A stretch of 57,694 nt of DNA from Chloroflexi bacterium OLB15 (GCA_001567085.1 LMZS01000092.1:1-57694); one strand, 5' to 3'. Shown: positions 1 through 9,707, numbered from the stretch's first letter. Program-made: numbers and translations. The notes: a model not told the origin generated them from the letters alone.

Positions 1-359
1 TCTGCGCTGCCATCTGGCGACCAGGCCGGAGTTCGATCCCACGCCTCGTCATATGTCAGGCGGCGCACATTACTGCCGTCAGCGTTCATTACGTAAATTT
101 CCCGGTTGCCGTCGCGATCAGACATGAAAGCAATCTGCGTGCTATCCGGCGACCATGCAGGCTGGCTGTCCTCACCGGCGGTATTCGTCAGGCGGCGAAC
201 ATTGCTGCCGTCAGCGTTCATTACGTAAATTTCGAGATCGGCATCACGAAACGAATAGAAAGCGATCTGTTCCTCTGCCGGGTGGCGATCCAGCGCCTGC
301 GCCGCTGAATAGAACATAGCGATCAAGGTCATCATCGCGATAAAAAGAGAGCGTTTCAT
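1..359 (-). CDS. TolB-like beta-propeller secreted protein (N-terminal part, cut by window edge)
   Basis: Reading the minus strand from the ATG at 359 gives an open frame that runs off the left edge (about 119 residues seen). It opens with a signal peptide (MKRSLFIAMMTLIAMFYSAA, small residues before the likely cleavage site). PD40/TolB-type propeller repeats of 44 residues follow, each with the pattern EIYVMNADGSNVRRLT and then PAWSPD. Such proteins are exported beta-propellers; the function of stand-alone copies is usually unknown. The C-terminal part lies outside the window. No gene neighbour shares its strand here, so context adds nothing. Confidence 0.85.
   Translation of the reverse strand, partial: MKRSLFIAMMTLIAMFYSAAQALDRHPAEEQIAFYSFRDADLEIYVMNADGSNVRRLTNTAGEDSQPAWSPDSTQIAFMSDRDGNREIYVMNADGSNVRRLTYDEAWDRTPAWSPDGSA
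57..232 (-). repeat. Internal 132-bp-period repeat in the propeller gene
   Basis: A 44-nt segment at 57-100 recurs at 189-232 with two mismatches. The offset of 132 bp equals 44 codons and encodes the propeller signature (EIYVMNADGSNVRRLT). It is a protein repeat recently homogenised at DNA level, not a mobile or CRISPR repeat. Confidence 0.8.
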
Positions 360-746
360 CCTGCTGCGCCTGTTTTTAAGTATGAAAAATGTAGGCAGCA
401 ATCTTACATCCCCTGCCAGCTTGATCGCTATGCTTAATGCCATCTTCAAGCGCTGCGCCTGTGGTGAAATCACCGGATACTAAAGCATTTCACAACGGCA
501 GCGCTAAACCACGTGGCATCCCCAAAATGCGTTCGCCCGTCAGGCAAAGGCATTTAAGCGCCCGCTTGAAACACCCCGCTTTTCACTTTTAGCCACTCGC
601 AAATTTGCGATCACATTGCTGGCAATATGGATACCCTTCAACAGAAAATCCGTGCTACTTTAGGGTTAACATCGGTCATTTACAGAAAGTTGAGCATCTC
701 TCCGGCTTCACCTTCCTGATGCCGGACGAAAGGAGCTGTACAAACT
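360..746. other. Divergent intergenic region, no gene seen
   Basis: This 387-bp gap separates the divergent propeller and GH13 genes and must hold promoters for both. I see no convincing ORF, RNA fold or operator. The only clear signal is the ribosome binding site GAAAGGAG at about 728-735 for the GH13 gene. Confidence 0.5.
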
Positions 747-2984
747 ATGATTGTTCACTTTGATAACCTTGGCGGCTTTGCGCCAGTTTCCCTGTTACTG
801 CGTGCTGGAGATCAGAAGCCACAGCTTATTGCGCCTTCAGGCAGCGATGAGTTCGGCGCCGTCTTTGTGCTTCCTGAAGCGCAGGAGTGGCGCCAATTCA
901 AATTCGGCAGGCCGGGTTCTGAAACCACGCCGCCCGTTTTTGAGGGCGATTCTCATTGGCGCTCACTGCCGCCTGCCAGTGTCCGCGCACTTAACGAGAT
1001 ATGGGCGCGCAGTCAGCATCCTTTCGTCCACACTGTGCAGCCCGCCCCTGTTTCGCAGCATACTGCGGCTGAAATTGCGTCAACGCTGGAATTTAAGGCA
1101 GGCGCATACCTCAGTGACACCGCTGGCGCTTTCGCGCTCGGCGCAAATGTGTTGCAAAATGGCGGCGTATCATTCGGCTTTTTCCACCCTCATGCGGCAA
1201 GAGTTTTCTTAGCTGGCACCTTCAACGATTGGGCTTATCCCGGCGCGGAAAACGCCGATGAGCGCAAGTTCATCGAAATGACGCTGCATAAAGGCTACTT
1301 TGACCTGCCTAATATCTGGCATGCTCAGGTCAGCCATGCAAAAGCGGGCGATCTCTATCGAATTTACGTCGAATTTGGCGCGCTGGCCGGTGCGGACGAT
1401 CTAGGTTCCGTGCTGGCGGTTGATCCCTATGCGCGCGCATTAGGGGAAGATATGCAGCGTAATGATGGCCTGATTGTTGATCCTTCGCTTTTTCAGTGGG
1501 AGGATGCGAGCTTCGAGACAGCCGCAGTTCACGATCTGGTCATTTATGAACTGCATGTGCATGGCTTCACCTTCGGTCACGCTGATGTCCCTCCGGAAAA
1601 TCAGGGGCGATTTGCTGGCGTAACTGACCGCATCCGCGCTGGCTACTTTGATCAATTAGGGGCAACAGCCATTTACCTGATGCCCGTTGCCGAATCGCCC
1701 AGCCCGCAGGGCGAACACGCGATGGGCTATAACACCTCAGTGTTTACAGCCGTCGAGCGCGATTTCGGTTCGCCTGATGAATTACGCGCGCTGGTCAATG
1801 CGGCGCATCAGGCCGGGCTTTCGGTGATCGCAGATCAGGTTTTCACCCATACCGCCAACGATTTCAACCCGCTGTGGAAGTTGATACTGAATCACCCCGA
1901 CGAAGCTGAACGAGATGATGAAGGCGGGCTGTATTTCAGCGGCGAAACCCCCTGGGGCAACCGTATCGCCACCGAGCGCCCCGAAGTCCAGAATTTTCTG
2001 ATTGACGTTTGCAAGTATTTCCTGAAGGAATACCACCTTGATGGCTTCCGCTACGATTTCACCCATAGTTCGCTGATGAATCACGGATTCATGCAGCGTA
2101 TGGCAGATGAATTACAGGCCATTAAGCCAGAGGTGATTCTGATTGCCGAAAACATGCCCAATGAGCAGGATTTGAACCGCCGGGGGTTTGATGGTTACGG
2201 GCAGTGGTGCAATAACTTTCACGACACCATCAAAGCGCTGCTGCGCGAAGGTGTATTTGAGGCCGAAACCAACGATCCGCGAACCATCGGCTCAATCTTC
2301 TATTTCTCAAAAGACAGTTTTGCGGCGCATACCAATAACGTGGTGAATTACTGCGAAAGCCACGATGAAAATAGCGTCGCCTTTGAAGTGGGAACGGTTG
2401 GGGCGTTAAACAATCCCGCCTCTAAAGAGCGTAAATCTCGTCTCGGTCTGTTCGCAACGATGGTGGCGTTGGGGCAGCCCATGATCTACATGGGCGCAGA
2501 GTTTGGCGCTGAACGTGAGCGCAATACGACGTACTATACAGCGCCGAAAAATCCTGACGACAGTGGTTTCTTTGCGTGGGCATCAAGGCTAATACGGCTT
2601 CGGCGGCGCTATCCAGGGCTAAAGCTGCATGGCTACAACCCGATTGCAGACGGGCAATTTGAGTGGATTGCCGGAACATGGCTGGATGATCAGCATGGCG
2701 CAGGCAGGCGCGTGGTAGGCTGGCGTTCAATGCCATCCGCCAACCCATTGGAGACAATCATCGTGCTGCTCAATTTTGAAAACTACGATGTCGAAATTGA
2801 CCTTGAATTAGGCATCCCCGGCAAATGGGCGCGCCTGGCCGATATTGATTTCGTGAACGATCTCGCGCCGGAAGGCAGCTACGATCCCGCAAGCCCTATC
2901 ACCATCGTCACCCCAAATGGCCGCTTTCCTGGGTTTACCATACAAGACTCATCAGGGTTCATCTATAAATGGATTGGCAGCTAA
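747..2984 (+). CDS. GH13 alpha-glucan branching-enzyme-like protein
   Basis: This 745-residue protein has an extra N-terminal part of about 130 residues, a CBM48-like beta domain (about 140-230, with FFHPHAARVFLAGTFNDWAY) and a GH13 (beta/alpha)8 barrel (about 264-600). The catalytic triad is visible: nucleophile D437 in GFRYDFTHS, acid/base E468 in LIAENMPNE and stabiliser D540 in ESHDENS. The CBM48 plus barrel layout fits 1,4-alpha-glucan branching enzymes and malto-oligosyltrehalose trehalohydrolases, so it probably rearranges or trims glycogen-type glucans in the cytoplasm; no signal peptide is seen. Strand region I reads DQVFTH instead of the usual DVVxNH, so exact specificity is uncertain. 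The ATG at 747 follows a good Shine-Dalgarno. It converges on a GNAT gene 38 bp away. Confidence 0.82.
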   Translation: MIVHFDNLGGFAPVSLLLRAGDQKPQLIAPSGSDEFGAVFVLPEAQEWRQFKFGRPGSETTPPVFEGDSHWRSLPPASVRALNEIWARSQHPFVHTVQPAPVSQHTAAEIASTLEFKAGAYLSDTAGAFALGANVLQNGGVSFGFFHPHAARVFLAGTFNDWAYPGAENADERKFIEMTLHKGYFDLPNIWHAQVSHAKAGDLYRIYVEFGALAGADDLGSVLAVDPYARALGEDMQRNDGLIVDPSLFQWEDASFETAAVHDLVIYELHVHGFTFGHADVPPENQGRFAGVTDRIRAGYFDQLGATAIYLMPVAESPSPQGEHAMGYNTSVFTAVERDFGSPDELRALVNAAHQAGLSVIADQVFTHTANDFNPLWKLILNHPDEAERDDEGGLYFSGETPWGNRIATERPEVQNFLIDVCKYFLKEYHLDGFRYDFTHSSLMNHGFMQRMADELQAIKPEVILIAENMPNEQDLNRRGFDGYGQWCNNFHDTIKALLREGVFEAETNDPRTIGSIFYFSKDSFAAHTNNVVNYCESHDENSVAFEVGTVGALNNPASKERKSRLGLFATMVALGQPMIYMGAEFGAERERNTTYYTAPKNPDDSGFFAWASRLIRLRRRYPGLKLHGYNPIADGQFEWIAGTWLDDQHGAGRRVVGWRSMPSANPLETIIVLLNFENYDVEIDLELGIPGKWARLADIDFVNDLAPEGSYDPASPITIVTPNGRFPGFTIQDSSGFIYKWIGS

Positions 2985-3022
2985 ACAGGCTTTTCAACCC
3001 GCAGCCCGGCGCCCGGTGAATA

Positions 3023-3487
3023 TCATTCCAGGCGTTTTTCAAAACACATGCTCACCGGGTCATCCCGGTAAGCGCCAAATGGGGAGATGCGCTTGTAACC
3101 CAATTTTTGATACAGGCCAATCGCCTCTGTCTGATATATTCCGGTCTCCAGTCGCATCACGGTTAACCCGTGTGCGCGGCTGTAGCCTTCAAGGTGGTTA
3201 AGAATCTGCCCGGCGATGCCGCGCCCCCGATACTGTGGGCGCACATACATCCGTTTCACTTCAGCGTACTCACTGCCTGCCAGCAGTACGCCGCCGCATC
3301 CTGCCGGCTCGCCGTCATATCGCGCCACGAAAAACGCGACGTTTTCACGCACCAGCTTTTCAGCGCTGTACCCATGCCGGCTTTCAGGCGGGTAAAACGG
3401 CTCCAGCGCCGCCGTCAGTTCGTCAATGAGCAGCATCGCTTCCGTCGTATCAGGCCGTTCCTGCGTGATGATGAGAGGCATTAGCAT
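3023..3487 (-). CDS. GNAT family N-acetyltransferase
   Basis: A GNAT-fold acetyltransferase of about 154 residues. The acetyl-CoA pyrophosphate-binding signature is clear (VRPQYRGRGIAGQIL), followed by a typical C-terminal part (AIGLYQKLGYKRI). Substrate is unknown; related small GNATs act on amino groups of metabolites or on protein N-termini. The open frame extends to an ATG at 3550, but the extra 21 residues are basic, unlike the family, and have no Shine-Dalgarno. I therefore prefer the ATG pair at 3487/3481, where homology-like sequence (MPLIITQERP) begins. Confidence 0.82.
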   Translation of the reverse strand: MLMPLIITQERPDTTEAMLLIDELTAALEPFYPPESRHGYSAEKLVRENVAFFVARYDGEPAGCGGVLLAGSEYAEVKRMYVRPQYRGRGIAGQILNHLEGYSRAHGLTVMRLETGIYQTEAIGLYQKLGYKRISPFGAYRDDPVSMCFEKRLE

Positions 3488-3585
3488 CTGTCCGAATCGC
3501 CACAGTCGCCGCGCAGTATAAATCAAAGCGCGGCAATATTTGTCGTGCATTTTGTGGAAAGATTGGAGTCAAAAACGCATGCTTA

Positions 3586-3633
3586 CCCACAAACAACAGC
3601 GGAGACATGCCAGAAACGATGCACATCTCCGCT
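3586..3633 (-). terminator. Hairpin terminator after the Fbp-type ABC operon
   Basis: AGCGGAGA at 3598-3605 pairs with TCTCCGCT at 3626-3633 (8-bp perfect stem). On the minus strand the stem is followed by a T-rich stretch (GTTGTTTGTGG). It lies just downstream of the ATPase gene stop at 3667. Confidence 0.55.
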
Positions 3634-3666
3634 TATAGAAGTCGCCTAAGTTACAGCGTTTCCGCC

Positions 3667-4758
3667 TTACTCCGGCAGCAAATGAACGGCTTCGGGGATA
3701 AAGTCAATGCCAATCGTCTCGCCTTCGGCAAACATATGCTGCCTGCGCGGATCATTATCGGCAATCGTGATCGTAGTGCCATCCAGATTGATCAGATACT
3801 CGATTTCCGTACCCAGGTACATGGCCTGCTCAATGATCGCCTGTGGCAGTGAGGCATCCTTCCGAAGCAATAGCGCTTCGGGGCGCAGCATTGCCGTTAC
3901 TTCTGTGCCTGCCGCCATCTCAAACGGGGCGCGGGTCTCAATCTGTTTGCCCAGTAAGCTCAGGCTTACCTGCCCATTTGTGACAGCCTTCGCAGTGGCC
4001 GGCAAGAAATTAGCGCGTCCAATAAAGTCGGCTACGAAGCGAGTTTTCGGGTAATGATAAATTTCTTCAGGCGTGCCCATCTGCTCGATTTTGCCTTTAT
4101 TCATCACCACGATGCGATCAGAAAGCGCCATCGCCTCAACCTGATCATGAGTCACGTAAATGCTGGTGATTCCCAGGCTGCGCTGCAAGCGGTGAATTTC
4201 ACTGCGCATCTGCACGCGCAGTTTGGCATCAAGGTTGGAAAGTGGTTCGTCAAACAGCAAAATGCGCGGTTCCATCACCAGCGAACGCGCCAGCGCCACG
4301 CGCTGCTGCTGCCCGCCGGAAAGCTGGTTTGGCCGTCTATCCCCCAACCCGCCAAGCCCCATGGTATTCAGCGACGAGTTCACTTTTTCCCGTATTTGAG
4401 CGCGGGGCATCTTTTGCGATTGCAGCCCATAAGCCACATTGTCGAAAACAGACATGTGCGGAAACAGCGCGTAATTTTGGAAGACCAGCGCCATATCCCG
4501 TTTATTCGGCGGCTGCTGGGTAATATCCTTTTCTTCCAGCGAAATCTTTCCCTGATTAGGCATTTCAAACCCTGCGATCAGGCGCAAGGTCGTCGTTTTA
4601 CCGCAGCCCGAAGGGCCAAGCAGCGTCAAAAATTCGCCATCGTAAATATCAAGCGAAACTTCATCCACCGCCCGCACCGCGCCGCGCCCGCTGCGATCAG
4701 GAAATTCTTTGACGATGTTCACCAACTTTAGCAAAACCTGTTTCGATTGTTCTTCCAT
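3667..4758 (-). CDS. ABC transporter ATP-binding protein, FbpC/PotA type
   Basis: A 363-residue ATPase of the importer class with a C-terminal regulatory TOBE/OB region. Walker A is GPSGCGKTT (48-56), the Q-loop is in VFQNYALFP, the signature is LSGGQ (146-150), Walker B is ILLFDE (166-171) and the switch His is H204. About 120 residues after the nucleotide-binding domain form the TOBE-like part. It is the last gene of a three-gene minus-strand operon, 2 bp after the permease stop. It powers the adjacent fused permease; the transported ligand is discussed under the binding protein. Confidence 0.93.
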   Translation of the reverse strand: MEEQSKQVLLKLVNIVKEFPDRSGRGAVRAVDEVSLDIYDGEFLTLLGPSGCGKTTTLRLIAGFEMPNQGKISLEEKDITQQPPNKRDMALVFQNYALFPHMSVFDNVAYGLQSQKMPRAQIREKVNSSLNTMGLGGLGDRRPNQLSGGQQQRVALARSLVMEPRILLFDEPLSNLDAKLRVQMRSEIHRLQRSLGITSIYVTHDQVEAMALSDRIVVMNKGKIEQMGTPEEIYHYPKTRFVADFIGRANFLPATAKAVTNGQVSLSLLGKQIETRAPFEMAAGTEVTAMLRPEALLLRKDASLPQAIIEQAMYLGTEIEYLINLDGTTITIADNDPRRQHMFAEGETIGIDFIPEAVHLLPE

Positions 4759-4760
4759 TT

Positions 4761-6479
4761 TTACCTGCCCTTTACGCGACGTTCAGCGCCGGTGTTGGTT
4801 CCGACAAGGGCGTAAAACACGCCAATTGCCACAAGCACAATCACCACCAGAATCACACAATAGGCAAAAGCATTGCCATAACGCCCGTTCTCAACTTCAT
4901 TCAGAATTTGCTGCGTCATAATTTTCGTCTGCGGCGTAGTCAAAAATATAATCGCAGAGATGGTAGTCATTGACCGGGCAAACGCATAAACCAACCCGGC
5001 AAACAACGCCGGACGAATTAGCGGCAGCGTAATTCTACGGAAAGTTCTGGCGCTATCCGCCCCTAAACTGACTGAGGCTTCTTCAATCGCAGGATCAATC
5101 TGCGAAAGTGATGAAACGCCCGAACGCAGCGCCGCTGGCACGCTTCGTGTGATATACACCAGCACAATTGCCAGCGCACCGCCAAAAACGGCCTGGCCGC
5201 CAGTTAGCTTGGGAATAATCGTGACGCCGCCAATCATGATCGGCGTATTGAAGGCCAGAATATAGCCGATACCAATGATCGTTCCCGGCACGGCAATGCC
5301 CAGCATCGCGCCAAAGTCCAGCAGATCGCGGCCTAAAAACTGCTTTCGCACCACAAAGTAGGCGATCAAAATACCGATGACTGCGGCAATTGGCGTAGCG
5401 ATGCTGGAAAGCACCGTAGTATCACGCATCGCCTGAGAGCCAATGCCATTGATCACAAAATCAAAATGTTCTAATGTGAAATCCCAGCGCACGCCGGGAA
5501 CATTAACAAACGCGCCATGTAAAATAGCGCCGTAAAGCAGCACCACCATCAGGCAAACGAACATCGCCGCCGCGAACAACCCCCATTTCACAAATGGATT
5601 CTCAATGGTTTGCGGCGTGCCAGTAGGTTTACCCGTCACAGAAACTACGCTGATGCGGCTGATCCAGAAGCGCTGAACAACAAACACGAGCAGCGAAGGC
5701 ACCAGCAGGATGATCGAAAGTACCGCCGCGCCTGTGGGGTTATACAAGCCGATCACCGTCACGTAAACGCGGGTCGCCAGCACTTCGTAATTCCCGCCTA
5801 AAACGAGCGGGTTGCCAAGATCGGCGATGGCTTCAACAAACAGCAGCAAGAATGAACTGGCAATACCCGGCAGCAGCATCGGAATAGTGACGGTGCGGAA
5901 CACCCGCCAGCGATTCGCGCCAAGATTGATCGCCGCTTCATCCAGCGCGGGGTCAAGCGCTTCCATCATGCCGCGCAGGTTGAGATAGGTAATCGTGAAG
6001 AAGGACAGCGTCATTACAAATACCAGGCCGTCCAGCCCGTAAATATCGTAACGCACGCCAAAGATGCCGCGCGAGATAGAACCGCTGCGCCCGAACAACA
6101 CAATGGCTGAGGTCGCAAGCGCAAACGGCGGCGAAATGACCGGCACCAGCGCCACCAGATGCATAAACCGCTTGAAGGGAACGTTGAGCTTTACCTGCAC
6201 GAAGGCGAACAGGAAGCCTATCGCCGTCCCAATGACGCCCACCAGCGTACCCAGAATCAGCGTATTCCAGATGATGCCTTGATAGACCGGATCAGAGAGA
6301 TAGCGAATGAATAAAGGCCGTCCATCATCAGAGGCGCTTTCGCGCACAATGGACAGAATTGGCAGCAAAATAGCAACTACCACAAAGAAGATCAAAAACA
6401 ACAATACAACCAATAAAAGCGGATCTTTAAGTAATGCCCTGAATTGTTTGACCTGTTGGTTATTTCGTATTCCTTGCAC
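4761..6479 (-). CDS. Fused ABC permease, FbpB type (two permease domains)
   Basis: A protein of about 572 residues with many hydrophobic segments and two BPD-type permease halves, each bearing an EAA-like loop (DEAAINLGANRWRVFRTVTIP near 190-210, and IEEASVSLGADSARTFRRITLP in the second half). Two-domain permeases of this length are typical of the Fbp/Afu/PhnU importer class. The frame extends to a GTG at 6509 without a Shine-Dalgarno. The GTG at 6479 has GGGGGA five bases upstream and is preferred. The gene lies between the binding protein and ATPase genes on the same strand and clearly forms an operon with them. Confidence 0.88.
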   Translation of the reverse strand: MQGIRNNQQVKQFRALLKDPLLLVVLLFLIFFVVVAILLPILSIVRESASDDGRPLFIRYLSDPVYQGIIWNTLILGTLVGVIGTAIGFLFAFVQVKLNVPFKRFMHLVALVPVISPPFALATSAIVLFGRSGSISRGIFGVRYDIYGLDGLVFVMTLSFFTITYLNLRGMMEALDPALDEAAINLGANRWRVFRTVTIPMLLPGIASSFLLLFVEAIADLGNPLVLGGNYEVLATRVYVTVIGLYNPTGAAVLSIILLVPSLLVFVVQRFWISRISVVSVTGKPTGTPQTIENPFVKWGLFAAAMFVCLMVVLLYGAILHGAFVNVPGVRWDFTLEHFDFVINGIGSQAMRDTTVLSSIATPIAAVIGILIAYFVVRKQFLGRDLLDFGAMLGIAVPGTIIGIGYILAFNTPIMIGGVTIIPKLTGGQAVFGGALAIVLVYITRSVPAALRSGVSSLSQIDPAIEEASVSLGADSARTFRRITLPLIRPALFAGLVYAFARSMTTISAIIFLTTPQTKIMTQQILNEVENGRYGNAFAYCVILVVIVLVAIGVFYALVGTNTGAERRVKGR

Positions 6480-6555
6480 AGCTTTCCCCCGATAAAAACC
6501 AGCCTCCACTCAGTTGAGCAGAGGCCAGCTTAAAAATAGGCGGTGTTAAATGAGA

Positions 6556-7650
6556 TTACTCAGCAGGTGCGGATGCAACCTCAGCGTCGAAGCGTTCGGT
6601 AATTGCCACACGGCTGGCGCCAGCCGCTGCAAAGTTATAATCCACCACATTGATCTCGCTCAGGTTCACTGCCAGCTCAGAGATCGCAGCGTCAGGATTT
6701 GTCGGCAGTTGCAGCGAATTTACGGTGGGGCCAATTTCCTGCGCGGCAGCAGTCAGCGCCCAGTCATACCACATACGGGCAGCATCTGGTTCCGGCGCGC
6801 CAGCGATGATAGCCATACCGCCGATTTCATAACCGGTGCCTTCTTCGGGGAAGGTGGTGGTCAAAATACCCTCGAAGCCTTCCTGCTGCAGCTTAGTGCA
6901 GTCGTGAGAGAAGATGATCGCCACAGCGATTTCACCCTGCCCTGCCAGCGTGCCCGGAGCCGAACCAGAACGGGTATATTGCAGAATGTTATTGTTCAGT
7001 TCGGTGAAGTACGCGAAAGCTTCGTCAACGGCGGCTTCGGTGGGATTGCCATCTTCGTCATAGCCAGTGCCTGCTTCAGCGGCTTCAAGCGCATCAGCCT
7101 TCAGCGTCACAACCGTCCAGAAGGCGGTGAATGCCGTACCTGATGTGGCAGGGTGCGCCATCGCCACGAAGCCTTGCAGTTCGGGGGCGAGCAAATCGTC
7201 CCATGAGGTTGGCGCTTCAAGTCCTAGTTCTTCCAAAACGTCAACATTGGAGCAGAAGCCGAGCGCGCCCACATATACACCCGTCCAATAGCCATCGGGG
7301 TCTTTATACTGATCCGGAATGGCCGCTGCTTCGGGCGAGTCATACTGCTCGATCAGGCCACCTTCTTCAGAGGCAGCGATAAAAGCGTCTGCCGGGCCGC
7401 CCCACCACACCGAAAATTCAGGGTCGGCGCTGCTTGCACGAATACGCGCCAGCGCTTCGCCAGAGGACAGACGGACATAGTTGGTATCAATGCCGGTTTC
7501 TGCCTCAAACGCTTCGGTCATCGCCACGCACCAGTCTTCCTGAGGCGTGCAAAGCACGGTCAACGTTGTATCCTGCGCCATCGCTGGAGCGGCAACCATA
7601 GCGATCACAAGACAGAGCAGAAGTAACGAGACGCGGGTTCTAGAATTCAT
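6556..7650 (-). CDS. Extracellular solute-binding protein, Fbp/Afu-like
   Basis: A 364-residue periplasmic-type binding protein with a signal peptide ending near MVAAPAMAQDTT. It is the first gene of the ABC operon. The fold and partner genes match the Fbp class, which imports Fe(III) or small organophosphorus or organic ligands. The double tyrosine that holds iron in FbpA proteins is not seen: the equivalent stretch reads GEIAVAIIFSHDCTKLQ. Iron as ligand is therefore doubtful. The frame extends to 7746, but an AAAGGA box six bases before the ATG at 7650 (a second ATG is at 7653) and the signal peptide fix the start. An AraC-type regulator is divergently transcribed upstream. Confidence 0.88.
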   Translation of the reverse strand: MNSRTRVSLLLLCLVIAMVAAPAMAQDTTLTVLCTPQEDWCVAMTEAFEAETGIDTNYVRLSSGEALARIRASSADPEFSVWWGGPADAFIAASEEGGLIEQYDSPEAAAIPDQYKDPDGYWTGVYVGALGFCSNVDVLEELGLEAPTSWDDLLAPELQGFVAMAHPATSGTAFTAFWTVVTLKADALEAAEAGTGYDEDGNPTEAAVDEAFAYFTELNNNILQYTRSGSAPGTLAGQGEIAVAIIFSHDCTKLQQEGFEGILTTTFPEEGTGYEIGGMAIIAGAPEPDAARMWYDWALTAAAQEIGPTVNSLQLPTNPDAAISELAVNLSEINVVDYNFAAAGASRVAITERFDAEVASAPAE

Positions 7651-7837
7651 CATAAATCCTTTCAAGTAGAATTCTTCTCTTAAACCTTGTTGCTCGATTG
7701 TTAAATATACTTTAAATAAATGCAGTTTCCAAACAACACAGACCACGAGCTTTCGCCATTTCTTTTCCTGCCGTCACATTCTGTGCATGGTTTAATCATG
7801 TATAAAGGGATGTTGAACGCTGGCTGAGAGAAATTAA

Positions 7838-8515
7838 ATGGATTTTGTTTTTGAGGATCGGGCGCCAGAATCGCCATTATTGGAAGCCTTCTGGCGCACA
7901 CAAAGCAGCATGGCCGGCTCATTTATTTCGCAAGCGGCCACCAGTTGGGAGATGGTGATCTGGCGCTATCAAGGCAAAAACCATGTCACAGTTCGCGGGC
8001 CAGAAACAAGGGCAGTGGTTACCAACTGCCCCGCCGATGCTGAATTTTTTGGCGTCCGTTTCAAAACAGGCACATATATGCCTCACCTGCCCATTGAAAA
8101 GATGGTGAATGGGGACATCCTGCTGCTAGAAGCTGGCAAAAAATCTTTCTGGCTAAATGGGAGCGTATGGGAACGGCCGACGTTTGATAATGCTGACATC
8201 TTCATTCAACGGATGGTGCGGCAAGGCCTGCTGGTAAGCGATCCCGTCGTTGAAGCTGTGCTGGCAAACCGCCCGCTGAAGATTTCGCCGCGCGCGCTTC
8301 AATATCACTTTGTACAGGCAACCGGCATCACCCAAAGCACATTTCACCAGATTCAACGGGCACATAAGGCTGCCGAAATGCTGCGAAACGGCGCTTCGAT
8401 TCTGAACGCTGCCTTTGAAAATGGATATTACGATCAGGCACATCTTACCCGTTCGCTTAAACGCTTCGTCGGCCAAACACCCCGCCAGATCGCCCCTATC
8501 AGCGTAAGAATTTAG
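7838..8515 (+). CDS. AraC-family transcriptional regulator
   Basis: A 225-residue protein with a ligand-sensing N-terminal part (cupin-like, about 1-120) and a C-terminal AraC-type double helix-turn-helix (about 140-225). The second helix-turn-helix carries the usual pattern AAFENGYYDQAHLTRSLKRFVGQTPRQI. It lies head to head with the Fbp-like ABC operon, separated by about 190 bp, so it may control that operon, but no operator could be identified by eye. The first HTH is less conserved than usual. Confidence 0.87.
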   Translation: MDFVFEDRAPESPLLEAFWRTQSSMAGSFISQAATSWEMVIWRYQGKNHVTVRGPETRAVVTNCPADAEFFGVRFKTGTYMPHLPIEKMVNGDILLLEAGKKSFWLNGSVWERPTFDNADIFIQRMVRQGLLVSDPVVEAVLANRPLKISPRALQYHFVQATGITQSTFHQIQRAHKAAEMLRNGASILNAAFENGYYDQAHLTRSLKRFVGQTPRQIAPISVRI

Positions 8516-8595
8516 GTGCGTTTTTTTTACAAGACGCAGCGCTGGCAGCCCTCTATCCTAAAGCTAGCTGAGATAAACACAAAGAGAGGCTAACC

Positions 8596-9144
8596 ATGCG
8601 CAAGGTAATCATTTCAACCATGATGACGTTAGATGCGGTGATAGAGAACCCGCAAAACTGGTCATTTGATTACGCCAACGAAGAATTCATGCAGTACGCA
8701 TCTGAGCAGCTTTTAGCCGCTGATGCGCTGATCATGGGTCGCGAAACTTATCAGGGTTTTTCCGAAGCATGGTCATCCCGCGCAGGGTCTAATGCCTTTG
8801 CTGACCGGATGAACGCGCTGCCCAAATATGTAGCTTCGCGCACATTGAGCGAGCCGCTGAGCTGGAATGCATCGCTGCTAGAGGGAGACGCGGCCAGTGA
8901 GATCGCCCGGCTAAAAACACAAGGCGGCGGGATTCTCTTACAGTACGGATGCGGGGAATTCACGCAAACGCTGCTAGAACACGATCTGATTGATGAACTG
9001 CGCCTGTTGGTGTATCCGGTGGTAGCAGGCGGCGGCCAGCGGTTATTCGAGAAACTCAACATGACCAAATTCACGTTATTGAGCGCCACCCCATTGAGCA
9101 CAGGCGTGGTGGTGCTCCATTATCAGCCAGTTGCAAAGGGGTAA
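8596..9144 (+). CDS. Dihydrofolate-reductase-like protein (RibD C-terminal domain family)
   Basis: A 182-residue protein of the YyaP/YwjB-like family that shares the fold of the RibD reductase domain and DHFR. Typical features are MRKVIISTMMTLDAVIENP at the N-terminus, LIMGRETYQGF near residue 50, and the C-terminal VYPVVAGGGQRLFE. It presumably binds NADPH; the physiological substrate of stand-alone members is unknown. A GAGAGG box precedes the ATG. It converges with the MarR gene, 11 bp apart. Confidence 0.87.
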   Translation: MRKVIISTMMTLDAVIENPQNWSFDYANEEFMQYASEQLLAADALIMGRETYQGFSEAWSSRAGSNAFADRMNALPKYVASRTLSEPLSWNASLLEGDAASEIARLKTQGGGILLQYGCGEFTQTLLEHDLIDELRLLVYPVVAGGGQRLFEKLNMTKFTLLSATPLSTGVVVLHYQPVAKG

Positions 9145-9155
9145 GCTGCGCCTGT

Positions 9156-9605
9156 TCAGCCGTGCTGCAAGCCCAGTTTGCGGCACAGGCGTTCCAGCGT
9201 TTGCTGTTCTTCGTTTGAAAGCACGCTTATTTCAGCCAGAATGCCCGCCACATGCGCGGGCAGCACTTCTTTCATCAAAACGCGCCCCGCGTCAGTGATT
9301 GAAACCTGAACGTAACGCTGGTCATGCGGATCGCGTTCCCGGCAAACAAGGCCGTTTTTCTCTAGATTCTGAAGCACCGTTGTCATGTTGGCGGTGCTGA
9401 GCAGCAGTTTCCGCGAGATTTCGATTTGCGGCAGCGTTCCGAGATGATACAACACTTCCAAGACTCCGAACTGGCTGGGCGTTAGCCCAAACTCGCTTAA
9501 ATGGCGATTGGTACGCTCCAGCACGCTGGCAGCAGCACGGGTGAGCTTGATGTAAACGTCCAACGCCTGAATTTCGGCGTGTGTTCCCTGATATTTTGTG
9601 CCCAC
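9156..9605 (-). CDS. MarR-family regulator, MhqR-like
   Basis: A 149-residue winged-helix regulator. The recognition region reads ISRKLLLSTANMTTVLQNLEKNGLV with the wing RDPHDQRYVQVSITDAG, both classic MarR features. The start is a GTG with GGGGCG just upstream. It is divergent from a hydrolase and a ring-cleaving dioxygenase gene, the same trio as the Bacillus MhqR regulon (MhqR, MhqD, MhqO) that senses quinones and catechols. By that analogy it likely represses both directions from the shared 125-bp region. No obvious conserved sensing cysteine was found, so the signal is inferred from context only. Confidence 0.85.
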   Translation of the reverse strand: MGTKYQGTHAEIQALDVYIKLTRAAASVLERTNRHLSEFGLTPSQFGVLEVLYHLGTLPQIEISRKLLLSTANMTTVLQNLEKNGLVCRERDPHDQRYVQVSITDAGRVLMKEVLPAHVAGILAEISVLSNEEQQTLERLCRKLGLQHG

Positions 9606-9663
9606 AATACGCCCCGCGTTCTAACGCAATTCTGATTGACACCCCGATTATAGTGTGATAATC

Positions 9664-9707
9664 TATTCGATGTCAAATCATTCGACGTTTAATCAATTTA
9701 TCGAATG
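9664..9707. promoter_or_regulatory. Candidate MarR/MhqR operator
   Basis: The divergent region holds CATTCGA at 9679-9685 and TCGAATG at 9701-9707, an inverted repeat with a 15-bp spacer. A further TATTCGA lies at 9664-9670. Placement between the repressor and its presumed target fits a MarR operator. The TCGAAT core resembles the inverted repeat known for Bacillus MhqR, but the spacing differs. Confidence 0.45.
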
